Assembly: GCA_001949185.1 (NCBI GenBank)
Contig: BDGG01000003.1
Location: forward strand, 4,318,411 to 4,382,410
Direction of reading: 5' to 3'
Length of the DNA stretch: 64,000 bases
From: Ramazzottius varieornatus
Taxonomy: Eukaryota; Tardigrada; Eutardigrada; Parachela; Ramazzottiidae
Positions 21,242 through 33,200 of this stretch are shown in pieces. A program made the translations under genes and the position numbers. Every line of letters starts with the position of its first letter. Positions within the stretch are counted from its first letter, which is position 1. Under the pieces are notes generated by a model. That model was not told the origin of the DNA. It worked only from the letters and a program-made list of their open reading frames with translations, and did no database searches.

Positions 21242-23529
21242 TTACCAGTTTCTGGTCCGAGCGGGAGCGGCGGAAAACGTTATCCTGACATCAGCGTGGA
21301 AATCTGGATCGCGTTCGCATTCACCTTCCTCCTTCTCGGTTGAGTCTTCCTGAACAGGACAGTTCGGTTGCGGGACGTACAGGACGTGACCAACCTTTGA
21401 AGAGACGTCATCAAGACGAAAGCCACTAAGGCGCTTCCGGTTCTCCTCGCCGCCAAGGTTCTTGCACATGTTCTCCAGCACGTCACACTTCCTCTTCAGC
21501 CGCTTGATCGTTTCATCTTTTTGTGTGGTGTCTACCTGATCGTTCGACAAGCTAGGTTCTCTCTCCCCTGAAACCGCGTCCTCCACTTGCTGTTCTGAAA
21601 CAGAAAGCATCCTCAATCGTAAATTTTAAAGGGGTGAGGATACTGTCACCCAGTAAAACCCACAAAGGTTATTAGCACTCACTAAAATTATGGTCGTACC
21701 CCACTTTAGTTATCGTCATGCAGCCATTGGATTTGATTCTTCGCGAGGTTGGCGCACACCCAGAAAAGGCACGCCAACTATTTTTTATTGATTTCAGTCC
21801 AAAGTTTTTTGAAGAGTGGAAGTAGAAGTTAGGTCAGCAGATGCAAGTTCGAGTCTTCCGCCAGGTGGTAGGAATTGGTCAAAATATAGAATTACAGAGA
21901 AACGCAGTATGAACATGTGAACCGTTCCTAAATCAGTGTCGGCGCGGGTGGTGAAAAAGATCTCTAAAGTGCAACAGCCCGTGGTACCCGAAGTTTTTTT
22001 CTGTGGTCAAGTCGCGTAGTAAATACCATGCGGTGTTTGATGGACCAGACTCGAACCCGCTCATCCCACGCATTATGACTCGAAGAACCTTCGGATTCTC
22101 CGACAAGTCTCGTTTTTCCGGGTCGAACAGGTCCGCGGTACGTATTTCAGTGTCGACTGGGATAACTCTCACACCTACGGGCGCGAGGTCACCGGAACCT
22201 TCTTGTTTGTTGCCCGCGCGGTTTGACCGTGTGCCGCTAGAGAAGAATAACCTCCTTAAAGTATCACACAAAAACACTTACTGCACCCAGTGCTGCTAGA
22301 GAAATCGTCTTTTGTGAGAAGTACAGTATCACAGAAATTCGCACACTACGGGAGGACCATTATCAAAACAGTTTTCGATGTCCTATTCTCGAGAAGCAAC
22401 AAGTCAGCAATACCTTTAGAAATCTGGGGTGGCAATAAGCTTACTAGGTGTGTGTACTCTGGATTAATTCTTGATTTCAGCGAGTGACAATAACTATAGT
22501 GGGTTTTACTGGGTGACGATAACCATTTCCTTCTGAAAATACCCATCTTTCAATTACCTGCAAACACAAACCTAGGTACCTAGCACAAGGCGCAAGTATG
22601 CAGGTGCCCGTCAGAACGGTACTTCCGGTTCACCAGCTTTTCTAGACTAACCTGCATTTACGATATTTTCCCGATCGACATGCTTCTCTTGTGTCGCGTC
22701 CGAACGCACGGAACTTGGTACGACTCCTGTCCGATCATAGGTGCTAAAGCTCTGGTGAGGAATTTCGTCCATTGGTTCGACAGTCTCGGCTCTACTGGCA
22801 TACGTTCCCTGGACGACCTCGTCCTCTTCCTCCTCGCTCTGATCTCTCCAGACACTTTCTTCCACGACCGTATCAGGCTCCACTATCACTTCGTCTTCGC
22901 CACGTTCTTCATTTTTCTCGATGCAGTCTTCCCGTTCTTCAAGTCGCAACCGGTCAACTGACGGATAAGGAAATCCCAGCGAAACGTAACGATCCCCTGC
23001 AAGAGAAAGAACATGTTCAACATGGGCAGATCAAGCATTCGGATCTGCATCACCGAAATCCTTACCTGGGCTGCACGTCCATTGGGAAAGGCCATTAGAT
23101 CGCATCAACTGGTTCCATTCATTCTCAAACCATTCTCGGGAATTCATTTCAAGGATAAGCTTGACCATAGTTCCGGAAAACAGGAAGAAGCGATCAGATC
23201 AGAATGAAATTCGAATTCCGAAACCAAAGAATCGAATTAGGCAATCAAGGGAAAATCAACAACAAACCAATCAACCGTCAAAAGGAAAACCGCTTTTCTG
23301 TCCACTCTGCAGGCGGCGCTGCTCACACGAAAGCTGGCGTCGGAAGTGGTTTCTCGCGATCGTCAAGCCTTTTGAGGGCTTCCAGAACCAGGATGCTGGA
23401 GGAGTGAGACTCCCGGGAAGCTAGTTCGTTCTCTAGCACCGATCTGACCACTCCGTAAAACAGTCTTGAGACTACATCCGCCAGTAGCTTTAACGGGTAC
23501 GTGAAAATGCTTGATAGCCACCCGAACAT
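21242..23529 (-). CDS. Unrecognised acidic protein with N-terminal amphipathic/hydrophobic helices
   Basis: Four exons (23529-23329, 23159-23066, 22996-22652, 21594-21242) join in frame to 330 aa. The N-terminus MFGWLSSIFTYPLKLLADVV continues into SRLFYGVVRSVL, a hydrophobic or amphipathic stretch that could bind membrane. The middle is strongly acidic (EEEEDEVV, EERGEDEVIVEPD). The C-terminal third has a short charged helix KDETIKRLKRKCDVLENM of leucine-zipper character. I recognise no family. The splice junction between exons 1 and 2 (donor TTC-GTGTGAGC, acceptor after GTCAAG) is the weakest part of the model; the other junctions are clean. Intron 3 holds a TIR element with its own 110-codon frame. 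Confidence 0.5.
21644..22517. mobile_element. TIR element, about 870 bp, with a 110-codon frame
   Basis: Ends GTCACCCAGTAAAACCCAC and its complement, with similarity continuing about 50 bp inward (GTTATT and CACTC then AAAT shared). It lies in the intron between exons 3 and 4 of the orphan gene. On the minus strand, 22277-21933 is open for about 114 codons, including VRVIPVDTEIRTADLF and NPKVLRVIMRGMSG, with no recognisable domain. Not spliced into the host gene: the host exons join in phase without it. Confidence 0.65.
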
Positions 23530-24171
23530 ACCAGATCCTCAGAAACTCCTACCAACCGCAAGAAACGGACGGAAACACCTACGAATGTAATGATATGCCT
23601 AAGAAAGCTTATGAGATCGATGCTGACATCTATTAACATACTGTTACCTAATGAGCGAGGCATTAATTATAATTCGCGACAGCCATGGTAATTGAAACAG
23701 ATCTTTTTGCAGTGGTTGCGGAATAGCTTATCCGCGTGCGTAATACAGTACGGCAATCGTTAGTTTGGTCGATGTCGTTGCCGAGGGCGCTCATCTGTCG
23801 ACCATGTCTCAAGGAAGCATACCATTCCCCGGACATGCTGACAAACGCCATCGGAACACGGACTACGTAATTCTGTATGCTTTTAAGAGACTACCGGATG
23901 GAGCTTGTTGATTTCCATTCAATACAACGACCCGGCGAAGGAGCCCATAAAGCAGACGATCATGAATTTATATCGAACAGAAACAGATGAAATGTTCATA
24001 ACGAACATCGAAATAAGGCAAACTAGCTGAGCTTGAACCGTATTATGATGTAATTACGGTAATCAGTACCAAAAAAACGGAAATCACAGGCATAAAAATC
24101 TGAAGAAACAAAGTCATGTGCCGGCTGCCCAGACAGATCAAGCTGGGATTACAAAACACATTTTCCGCACT
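23530..24171. other. Intergenic, nothing assignable
   Basis: Lies between the orphan gene's start and the stop of the JMJD8-like gene, both on the minus strand. AT-rich, no convincing exon, repeat or RNA gene. Confidence 0.6.
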
Positions 24172-27011
24172 TTACTGCTCATGAGAAAAAGAATGTTCCA
24201 TCATTCTTGGTCTTTCCTGGGGGATAGATTTGAGTTCCGGATCAAGACGCACGAGCTCTTTAGCCTGTCGAATGAGGTTTTCGAAGAACTCTTTCTTGTC
24301 GACATGCTCCTTCGCGCCCTAAGACAACAACATACCGTCTGACTAAGCATTCTTGTACGAAAACCCAAAGGGACGTACCTTTTCGAACCACCAGATGGCA
24401 TCGCCGACTCGTCTTCGGAACACCAAGAACTCTCCATAGATCCAACAGACGTCAGAGTTGTGCGGGTTGATGTCTGCAGCTCTCTTGAAATGGTGCTCGG
24501 CTTTGTCCGCTTCACCCGCCGAAAAGTACAACTTGCCCAGGTTGACATGCGCAACCAGGAAGTAGGGGTCGCGCTCCACGGCTTCCAGAGTCACCGCAAT
24601 GGCGTTCTTGATGTCTGCTCGAGAGGCGTAGTTTTCCCCAAGACGGTTGGTGATTTCCGTGTTTGTGGGATACTTCTCGTGAAGCTCTGTCCAAATCTTG
24701 AAGGCTTTCTCGAGCTTAGTTTTCGAGTCGAGGATCTTGCTATCCTCGATCGCATTATCTACAACAATAGTTCCTTTAATTTATACCAAATTGGATCTCG
24801 GCAAACCAACTTACCTGGGTTGTTTCCCCAAGTGGCGCACTCTTTCAGGCTAGTAGTCTGAAAGCGCGCGCCACTTGGAAACATAATTTTTTTCAGAATT
24901 ATTTGCCTCGGTCTAGAAAAGTCCTTTTTGTACTAGGATATTCAAGAACACTTCTCTCGGAAGTTAGAGCTTACTTTCATAAGTGAGGTTCTCCATGTGG
25001 AGAGCTCCGATGTTCTTCTGGATGCCGATTGCGATGGTGTCGCCGAGATTTATGGTTCCATGATACCACGATTCAGGCTGCAAAAATACAATGGACACGT
25101 TTTACGATGTACCATAACGTAATTGAGGTCATCGAATTTTCATTTGCGAATGACTTGCCAAGTAGACTATATCGCCAGGTCCTTGCATGCATTCCATGGG
25201 CATTTCTTTCTTCGAGAGCTCGGGGTAGATTCGATGGAACCACTCCATGGTGTTGAGCCCTGGCCAAACTCCGCCGGGTGGCGTGTGTGTCGGTGGGTAG
25301 ATGAACCAGCGTTTCCATCCAAAGACCACCCCGTTCCATGCATCGGCATGCTTGTGGAAGGATACGCCGGACATCGACGCACCCAGGAAGAAAATGTTCT
25401 CGTCGTGCACGGGCTAAGAAGAAAAACAATGTTGATGTGAGAAAGAGACAGTATTCGTACATTACACACAGACAACAATCTCGACAAGATCGTATATCCA
25501 AATGGCGTACGGTCACAGCCAGTACTGCTGGAAGAGTGCGCCAAGTAAGGAAAACAATCTGGTGAAGCTAGTTTACCGAGCTCACCCGTATGAAAATGCA
25601 TCTCTTTTCGAACTAGTAGTTTTCTTACGTGGATAGCGAGGTAAGGTGGCGGGTGCATGCTTCTCGGAAGTTCCGACTGGTTGTAGAATGTGCGGTCAAA
25701 CATGTAACTGCAAAGCAGAGATAGTTATGTTCCTATTGCTTTATAACACCTCCTTCGAAATGCATAGAACCTCTTTGAAGTTCTCGATTCACCACGGAAC
25801 TTCGCAGTTAAGCAATAAACACAGATGTAAGTTTTGGCTTCGACTTACAAAGGTTCGCGGTGCTCGTCTCGTTGTTCCATGATGCTCATGATGTAGTCCT
25901 CGAAGCTGCTTTTGTAGTGACCATTTCCGCCGTGACGGACAATGTCCACACCTTTTCCGGAACCGACTTCCCATTTTCCATAGGTCCTACAAAAGAAAAA
26001 GCACGGTTGCGCATTGTTTTCGATTTATGAAATGACTGTTACTTTCGCGCTGCAAACTCGGTAACAGTCCCTCAGGGCTTCATTGCATAACAGCAACGTG
26101 CTTCGAACCTTCAACGTATTTTTGTTCACAAAGGCATTTGAACTTGTTTGTTTACAAAGGCGTTAAGAAAGCGCAGCAATTACGGACCCAACCCGGATGT
26201 ACATTACCATGGGAAAAATCCAAAGGAACATGAAGGGACTTACTTGAGCAGATAAGGTAATGTCCAAAGCTCGGCTTTCGTCCAGTCATCTGCTCCATTG
26301 GGAAAATGGATCAGCAGTGGTTTCTTGAATCGGTACTCTTTCTCGAAATATTCTGGTGTTAGGTTCTCAGCGGAAATTTCATCGAGATCACAGCCTTTGA
26401 TGCCATGAGAGTCCCAGTCCGCCTTGCTGGCTGTTCTCCATCCACCATTCTCGTTCGAGATATCTTCCGCTCTTCTCACTGGCACAATCTTTTTCGAAGG
26501 AACGTGTCTTGAGTAGGGCGTTACAAGAGGAGGTATATTGCCGTAGGCCTTGGCGTGACCAGGTGCATACGGACCCTGTAACGCAAAAGAAGAAACATCG
26601 AGCGTCGGCCAATGAATGACATATGATCGAGATCTCACTAGCGCACATTTTCATTGTCATAAGCTGAACGCACGCGCCACTTCAGATGACGATCTTGAGC
26701 ATATTGCTAATGACAATGGGATGCGGAAGTACAATCAACAATCAAACGAGATTTACATGATTTGGAACAGGTGGTTTGTACGCCTTATTCGGTCCTCTCC
26801 GATATTCCGGAGCAGCTTTCAGGTCCCTGGACTGCAGACCGTAGTAAACCGCAGCGGAAACAGCTAAAGTGGCGAAGAGGAATTGCCAGCTGGAAACACT
26901 TGACAGGGAGGATTCGTAGAAGGGCTTTGAGTTGGAGCTGTTCAGGACGGTGTCCACGTTCCTCTTGACATCGTTCACCGCCGGTGTTCTGTCCTTCTTG
27001 GAGGAGCCCAT
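24172..27011 (-). CDS. JMJD8-like JmjC-domain protein fused to TPR repeats, signal-anchored
   Basis: Eight exons (27011-26757, 26575-26244, 25986-25849, 25707-25629, 25413-25159, 25077-24975, 24758-24379, 24318-24172) give 562 aa. One hydrophobic segment near residues 44-62 (WQFLFATLAVSAAVYYGL) suggests a type II anchor. Residues about 125-400 follow JMJD8: GGW, CDLDEISAENLTPEYFEKEY, RFKKPLLIH, then SFHKHADAWNGVVFGWKRWF, YPPTHTPPGG, ECMQGPGDIVYLPESWYHG. JmjC iron ligands would be the first His of HKHAD and the His of SWYHG. The C-terminal part (about 400-530) is TPR-like, e.g. HVNLGKLYFSAGEADKAEHH. Human JMJD8 is 264 aa, ER-luminal and has no TPR, so the C-terminal module is notable. Intron 5 uses a GC donor (TTG-GCAAGT). 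Hydroxylase activity is unproven for JMJD8. Confidence 0.8.
24797..24914. repeat. Palindrome family copy 12
   Basis: In JMJD8-like intron 6; cores CCCCAAGTGGCGCAC and GCGCGCCACTTGG, ends CTCGGCAAACCAACTT and TATTTGCCTCGG. Confidence 0.8.
25479..25586. repeat. Palindrome family copy 13
   Basis: In JMJD8-like intron 4; cores CCAAATGGCGTACG and GTGCGCCAAGTAAGG, right end AGTTTACCGAGCTCACC. Confidence 0.8.
26602..26714. repeat. Palindrome family copy 14
   Basis: In JMJD8-like intron 1; left end GCGTCGGCCAATGAATGAC, cores TCACTAGCGCACA and CGCGCCACTTCAG. Confidence 0.8.
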
Positions 27012-27881
27012 TTCCGGTTCCAGGAGCGGAGGCTTGGTCGCAATCTACAACAAGAAAAAGTTTTTGCTAGTATTTCACCAGTAAAGGTTTAGCGTTTCTG
27101 CTTGGGGAAATTCGACTGACCACTTTCAGTGACTTGCCGCTTCAAGTGACTGATCAACAGTAACAGCTGGTTCTGCTTCTGTGGAAAGTCTTCTCAGCTT
27201 CTGCTTCATTCGTTCGGCTCACAGATATGACCGTATGTACAGCCGGTTCTGCAAATCGCGTTTCTCGATACAGCGAGCACGTTAGAAGGTCAGTGACTGG
27301 ATAGAATGACTGCGTTCTCGACTCGATTGTTACGCAAGGCTAATCGAGCTCCTTCACCTGCACACCATAAAGACTTCTCAAATTAGTGTCTTGAATGTTT
27401 ACGCACTGAAAAATGAGTCCGCCGCAGCGTCAAAAACTCAGCATGACGGGTCTTCAGAATATCTGCGCAGGAAACCGCGAGTGAAATGGCTGAAACAACA
27501 TTCAGGACGCCGGCAATGACTTGGACAAGATCGTTTTCCAAAGTGGCGCACACCGCCTGCTGATAAAAATAATGCCGTGGTTGCGAATGTGGAACCTAGG
27601 CAATCAAATTTGAAGTGGCGCACGTTTTCAACCCGTGCGCCACTTGAGATAACGATCATCTGCGGTTCTTCTTGACGGCCTCCCATTTCGACTCGATGAA
27701 GACACAGTTTTCGAGATCTTAAGAAACGTTAATTTACAAGTAACATGGGAAAACAGCTAGTCAGTTGTACATGAAGGCGAGATCAATGAAATCAACATTC
27801 GGTTTTCATGAAAGCTGAAGGATAAAAACAAGCAAAAGGTTTAATCTGGAGGACGCAAAACGAAAATGCATACCGAAGTGA
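27012..27881. other. Intergenic, coiled-coil gene 3' side to JMJD8-like promoter
   Basis: Contains the double palindrome at 27504-27684. No exon recognised. A CAG acceptor-like site just upstream of the JMJD8-like ATG hints at a 5' UTR intron here. Confidence 0.6.
27504..27684. repeat. Palindrome family copy 15 (two in tandem, one halved)
   Basis: GGACGCCGGCAATGACTTGG, core AAAGTGGCGCACACC without partner, then TGAAGTGGCGCACG with GTGCGCCACTTGAG, right end TTGACGGCCTCCC. Confidence 0.75.
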
Positions 27882-29824
27882 TCATTCAGCATCGGGATGG
27901 TCAAGGTCGATCGCCATTATTTCCGAACTGATCTTGCTCAGCTGCTCTTGGTACTGCTTGTTCGTCGCTGCTAGTTCGTCCATCTTCGTCTTCAGCTGGA
28001 GTAATTCTTGGTGATGCTGAGACTGAAGTTCTTGCTGGCGAACCTTCACTTTCGCCAGGTACTTATCGGCTTCTTTTAGTCTCTTCTTATAGCCTTCCAT
28101 CTCATCAGCTACTGCGTCGAGCTTACTCTCCACCGCCTTCCTTTCCTGTTGCTTCTTCTGTTCAAACTCTTGTTGAAATTCATCCATCTTCTCATAAGCT
28201 CGATCTTTTTCTTTAACCAACTTCTCCATATCTTTCTGGTACTTCCCAGTCCGCCACGTCTTTTCTTCGAGCTCGGACTTTACGTCCCTCAGTTCCCTCA
28301 CGAGTCCAGCCCGCGCAGCTTCAGTAGCTTCCAACTCCTGCTTCAGTTCACGTTCTCGAAGTGCCTGTTTCGAGTCAGTTCCGTTGGTCAACTGCGCAGA
28401 GGAAATCTGTCTTATTTCTTCGTTCTTTTCTGCCAAAATTCGGTTCATTTCCTGGTCTTTTTCGTTTAGTTTACTATTTAACTTCTCAATTTCGTTCTCT
28501 TTATTCCTGTTTCTCGAAAGTTCAGACTCCAAATCCATGATCTTCCGAAGAAGTGCTCGTTCGGTAGATGGTTGTATTTCCCGGGCGCTCTTCTGCTCAT
28601 TCAACAGTTCTTCGTTCTCTTTCTGGAGTCTCGTTACCCGCTGCAATGCTTGTGCGAGCTTGGCATTGACTATCTGACTCTGGGCTGCTTCCTTCTGACG
28701 ACCACTTCTCGCTTCGTCGGACCGACTTGCGAGTTCTTCCAGGTCCCGCTGGAGCGCGACGATCTGGACATCTTTTGCATGGAGGGACTGCTCCATCTTG
28801 GCGATCTTGGAGGTAAAGTCCTGTTCTTGGTTCGCTTTGATAAAGTCCAGTTCTTTATATGCTTCCATTACCTTCTTCAGGTGGACGATCAACGTCTCGT
28901 TCACTTCTTGTAGTTTCTGCATGTTCTCCATTAGTCGAGCATTACCTAAGAAAACAAACACAGCATGAAAGCTCTGCGCCTCTTCTATACGTATGTTAAT
29001 ACTGATTCGCCGTAATCGTTGACTTGATAGTAATATAATTATAACGAACCGCTAACACTGGACTTGCTATCTGGGCGTTTTCTTTCCACGCTATGATCTT
29101 CCTGTTTTCTTCCCGGAAACGCTCGAGCTCCAATAGTCCGAACGGAACTTTTCGCACTGGGCGGTCTTGACCGAAAGGATTCGCTTTCCTCGGTAACATC
29201 GGAAAGTGCGCCGGTTGTCGCCGACTGTGCCGAAGAGATACGACTACCACGAACCAATGGACGAGTATAACCGTTAGACACACTCGAATTCTTTCTTGTA
29301 AAGTTATCCAGACGACCAACGGAGGTCTCCCCTCTAGAAGTATTCTCCACATGGTCAAACCTATCCAAACCCAGCTGCGAACTAAGTTGTTCGACCTGCG
29401 TGGCTAACGTCTGCGCACTCTTCCGGAATCCGTTAATCACCGGCGTGTTCACAACCGACGATTTGGACGGGATATGCCTTCGACCATCGATCGCTCGACT
29501 GTCGCTCGGTGATGATCCACTCCGTGGTCGACTGACAGCGATGGACTTCCTTATGTGAAGTGTTTGCGGCAACTCTGTTCGGACTCCTTCCAGAACAAAT
29601 TCCGAACTAACTGCTGTTCTTGAGGTTGGGTCACCGGTCGATCCGCTGTACTCTCCGCGGATACGATTCGCTCTGTCTTCTGTACAGACAGAAAGGATAT
29701 CAACTTACGACAATGACGACACATCCTGATAGGTACCTTTGTACTTTACATATGCCCGGATCATCTCCAGAGACGAAGCATCCTGGACGTGGTGGCTGAG
29801 AGATCCAGAGCCTGGCTTCGCCAT
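27882..29824 (-). CDS. Coiled-coil protein of unknown family
   Basis: Three exons (29824-29737, 29679-29050, 28945-27882) join in frame to 593 aa. Residues 1-238 are Ser/Thr/Arg-rich and probably disordered (SRPRSGSSPSDSRAIDG, SRPPSAKSSVRTIG). From about residue 240 to the end a nearly continuous coiled coil runs, e.g. LIVHLKKVMEAYKELDF, LARELQEE-type heptads and KMEQSLHAKDVQIVALQRDL. The intron 2 donor is a weak GT (GCG-GTTCGT), but the phase fits. Such a layout (basic disordered head, long coiled-coil tail) is common for centrosomal, cytoskeletal or Golgi-tethering proteins; I cannot assign one. It is divergent from INTS8, with 422 bp between the start codons. Confidence 0.7.
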
Positions 29825-30246
29825 CTTCGATCGCTCCGTCGACGGCACTCCGCTTACAGCAGCGAGGGGCAGATCAGACGAACAAGCGCTGGAAATGGCC
29901 AGAATGGTTCTTGGACGCTTTCTAGAGTCTGGAAGAACTTCCGGACGACTGCATAAACGGAAGACCGGACTAACGGAGAACGATTTTCACTCCCGGTCCG
30001 TCAATTTTATGGAGCGTCAATATGCAGATTGCGTAAAGACGTCATGTAACAGCAGGCAGTGTGGCTCAATATCGCAATGTCTATGTTGCCGAAATGTTCC
30101 GGTTTCTAGCACTGGCAAAAATACGATAAAATTCGATACGATATTTTCACCTGTGTGATTGTGTCCTTGTACGAAGCCGAGAGGCGAAATCCGGAGTACA
30201 GTCCTGTTGCGGTACCACCAGAGAGTTCGACTGGACGGTCGGCAGG
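29825..30246. promoter_or_regulatory. Short divergent promoter, coiled-coil gene and INTS8
   Basis: 422 bp between opposite start codons. A plus-strand frame to 30158 crosses it but overlaps the first exon of the minus-strand gene and lacks homology; I treat it as chance. No TATA box seen. Confidence 0.55.
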
Positions 30247-33200
30247 ATGTTAGGACAGTACGAACCGTTCATCTACTTCGACAAGTTCTCCATCATCTCT
30301 AACAGCAACGTGATTCCCTCCTTGGCGGACTTTGGAGTTAGCAGAAAGCTGATACAGAAATGCGCCAATGGAACCGACCCTACGCGTAATCTGTGGTTTA
30401 CTAGCATATTTGACTGCTTACAGATACCTTACCTTCTTGTATGTTGCAGTTCCGTCCGTCTCGAAGCTGATCGATTTGACTCTTCGCCAAAACTTGGACA
30501 ACCCTCAAGAAGTGTACCAGCGTCTTCCAAGATGCTCCCGCGTTGACGTGGACGAACGGTTGTTCCTGACGACAAGGCGAGTGCGAGCAGCCAAGACGGT
30601 GACGCTGATGTTAGCCAGCGCGATCAAGTGGGATTTGGAAAAGCTAGAGAGCGAGATGGCCATCACCATGCAGTTCTGCCTCGTCCAAGACTTCATGAAC
30701 AAGACCTTCTCCACCACGAAATACTGCAGCTCTGTCTCCGATCCACAAAACATCAGCGAGCGTTTTCTCTCCAGTTTCACTTACGAAATACTGAATAACC
30801 TCCAAGACGAGTGCGTCTTTGGGTTGTCCGTCTACGCTAGGTGGATACTCCGCGCTCATATTCAGCGAAAGCTCCCGAAGAAATCCACGAAAGGACCTCC
30901 AATACATAACATTGGAAGTGTGACAGACCCTGACGTGCTGCAGGGACTTGACCAGCAGCAACATGGGTCGTCTCTCATTTGGGCGCTTTTCAGGCAGATC
31001 AGTCGGGATAAAGTGGCGCAGACAGCGATAACACTGCTGAATGACATCGAGAAGTTGGACCGTAAAGAAATGATGGTGCCGACAGCCGACTGCTTTGTCA
31101 TCACTTCAAACGAAACAGTCTCGCCGAATGAACATAGAAACACGTGGGAGGTTGTCGAAGATGATTGGTCGAAGGGAGTCATTGTGGACTTTCTGGAATA
31201 TCGGACCCAGGTTGGTTAAACTCGACTTTCGGTTGCGCGTATGGAACCTGAGCAGACAAATCTGACGTGGCGCGCGTTTTCAGTCTATAGCGCTGGACAC
31301 TTGGCATACGAACAAACTCGACCATGTGACGCACGCTTTTAGCTAATAACACCGGAAATGTGCGCCACTTGGGAAACAATTCTTGTCGAGTTTCTTTGCC
31401 GAGCTCCGACATTTTGTTGATGTATGTTTCAATACTTCACCTTTTTCTGTTTCAGATTTTGTGTGACGTAGCAGGTTACTTTCTCTTCGAAGGGAAGATC
31501 GCCGAAGCTGCCGACTATCTTCAGCGCGCCACGGTGTTACTCTCACAAAAGCCAGTTAGTTCTTTCCAGTACTGTAATCTGACCGTGGACGTGATCGACA
31601 AGATGTGCCGTGTAGTCAATGTTCCTTCGCCCTTTCCCCCAGTTTCTTCTTCCCTTACGTTCGTGCCCGATTTGACGCCTTCGATGAAGTCCAAGCACAT
31701 CGAAGCCCTGTTGGAAGATCTACCTTCCGGAAAAATCTCCTCCACAGCTAGGTACACTCTCGAGAACGAAATTCAGTCCTCTTCTGACTCGAGCGAAAGA
31801 ACCTTCCTAACCAAGGTTCGCTTCTGCAATCTTTTACGAGATTACGTCGCTGGTACTTCGTGTCCGTCTTTCATGGAACTAAGGAAGTTGCTGAACGAAG
31901 CAACCAGTGCCGAACTGGAATGGCTGAGAGGGATCCTAAATGGGTACAGAATCAGTAAAGAGCTGAAATTGACCGTCTGTGCGAAGCTGAAGTTCCTCGC
32001 AGACAGAGACTTGGTTTCGAACATTGCCAAGACAAAACTAGCAGACACTATAAATTTCACTCCGCCTCATAATAGTTCACAGACGCAGGAAGAACCAACT
32101 GATGTGGAAATGACAGACGTGAAAGACATTAAGGAAGAAATTACACCAGCAGATAAAAACAGAGTTTTGGCCGCGCTGAATTCCGCAGTCTCATTCAGAC
32201 AGATTCATACAGCAGTCGAAGCTATTCCGAATATTTCTCCAACTGTGACACTGAAAGAAATGGAGTCGGAATATCTCAAGAATATCCCCCCAACTTTAGA
32301 GAGTTCGTACAACAAAGCTCTATGGAATCAGACAATGACGGACCTCGTTATAGTCTCCTTCGCGAAAGCGGCGAAGTTTGCTGAAAGTTTCCATTTCCGC
32401 GCAGCGCGGCAGATTTTGAAAGATATTCGCGCCCAGTGGCAGACCTTCCCGAAGTTGGACGCCAAGATCGAGAAGAAGTTGGAGAAGAACTGGAAGTGGC
32501 AGTCGTTGTATGCTGACTTGTGGGAAAGCCAACACCATCTCTCGTTGAGATCCTGTACGAAAGAAATGAAGGCGGAAGCCAATCGACGAGCCATGGTCTG
32601 CTCGAAAGCGCTGATGTTCAAAGCGCCCGACGACGAACCAGTTCCGTCTTATGTTTTGGATTTGGCGGTTTTGATCCTGTTCAACCTGGAGGAGTGGGAT
32701 TACATTAACGAACCCACCTTCGCATCCAACTTCGTAAGCTGAGGTCGAATCGGATGACAAAATCTCTGAACTGATAATACTACTTTGCAGAAGTAAAAAT
32801 TGCTTGTGTTCAATAAGCTTGGGAAAAATTATAAATCGAAGATGAAACTTCAACAAACAAACTTGACCAGATCGGCTTTCCAAGTGGCGTACGCGTTCAA
32901 CCAAGAACAGTGAGAATGTGCGCGACTTGAGGAAAACAATCTGCACAGTTCGTTTGCCACACTTCCAAACATGCTCAAGATTAGTTTTTTGTGGATCTAG
33001 ATTAATTACAGAATTTCAAAGATAGATTCGGTAGTCACTTTTCATAATTTCAGGATCAGCGGAAGAAGATCGGTACGCTTCCGCTCGTTTTCCCCCTGTT
33101 GAAACAGCTCATCCAGGCTTGCAGAGAGTTCACATCCCAGCGCGAGGACCTGATCTCCATGTCGAAAGGCGAAAGACCTCGTCAGCCAAAGCTGAACTAC

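Noticed and set aside
22000..22110. tRNA-like box B (GGTTCGAGTC on the minus strand)
   Set aside because: No matching A box or cloverleaf stems could be drawn around it; it lies inside the TIR element at 21644-22517.
29739..30158. Plus-strand 139-codon frame upstream of INTS8
   Set aside because: It overlaps the first exon of the minus-strand coiled-coil gene and has no homology; INTS8 begins at 30247 with a good match to the family N-terminus.
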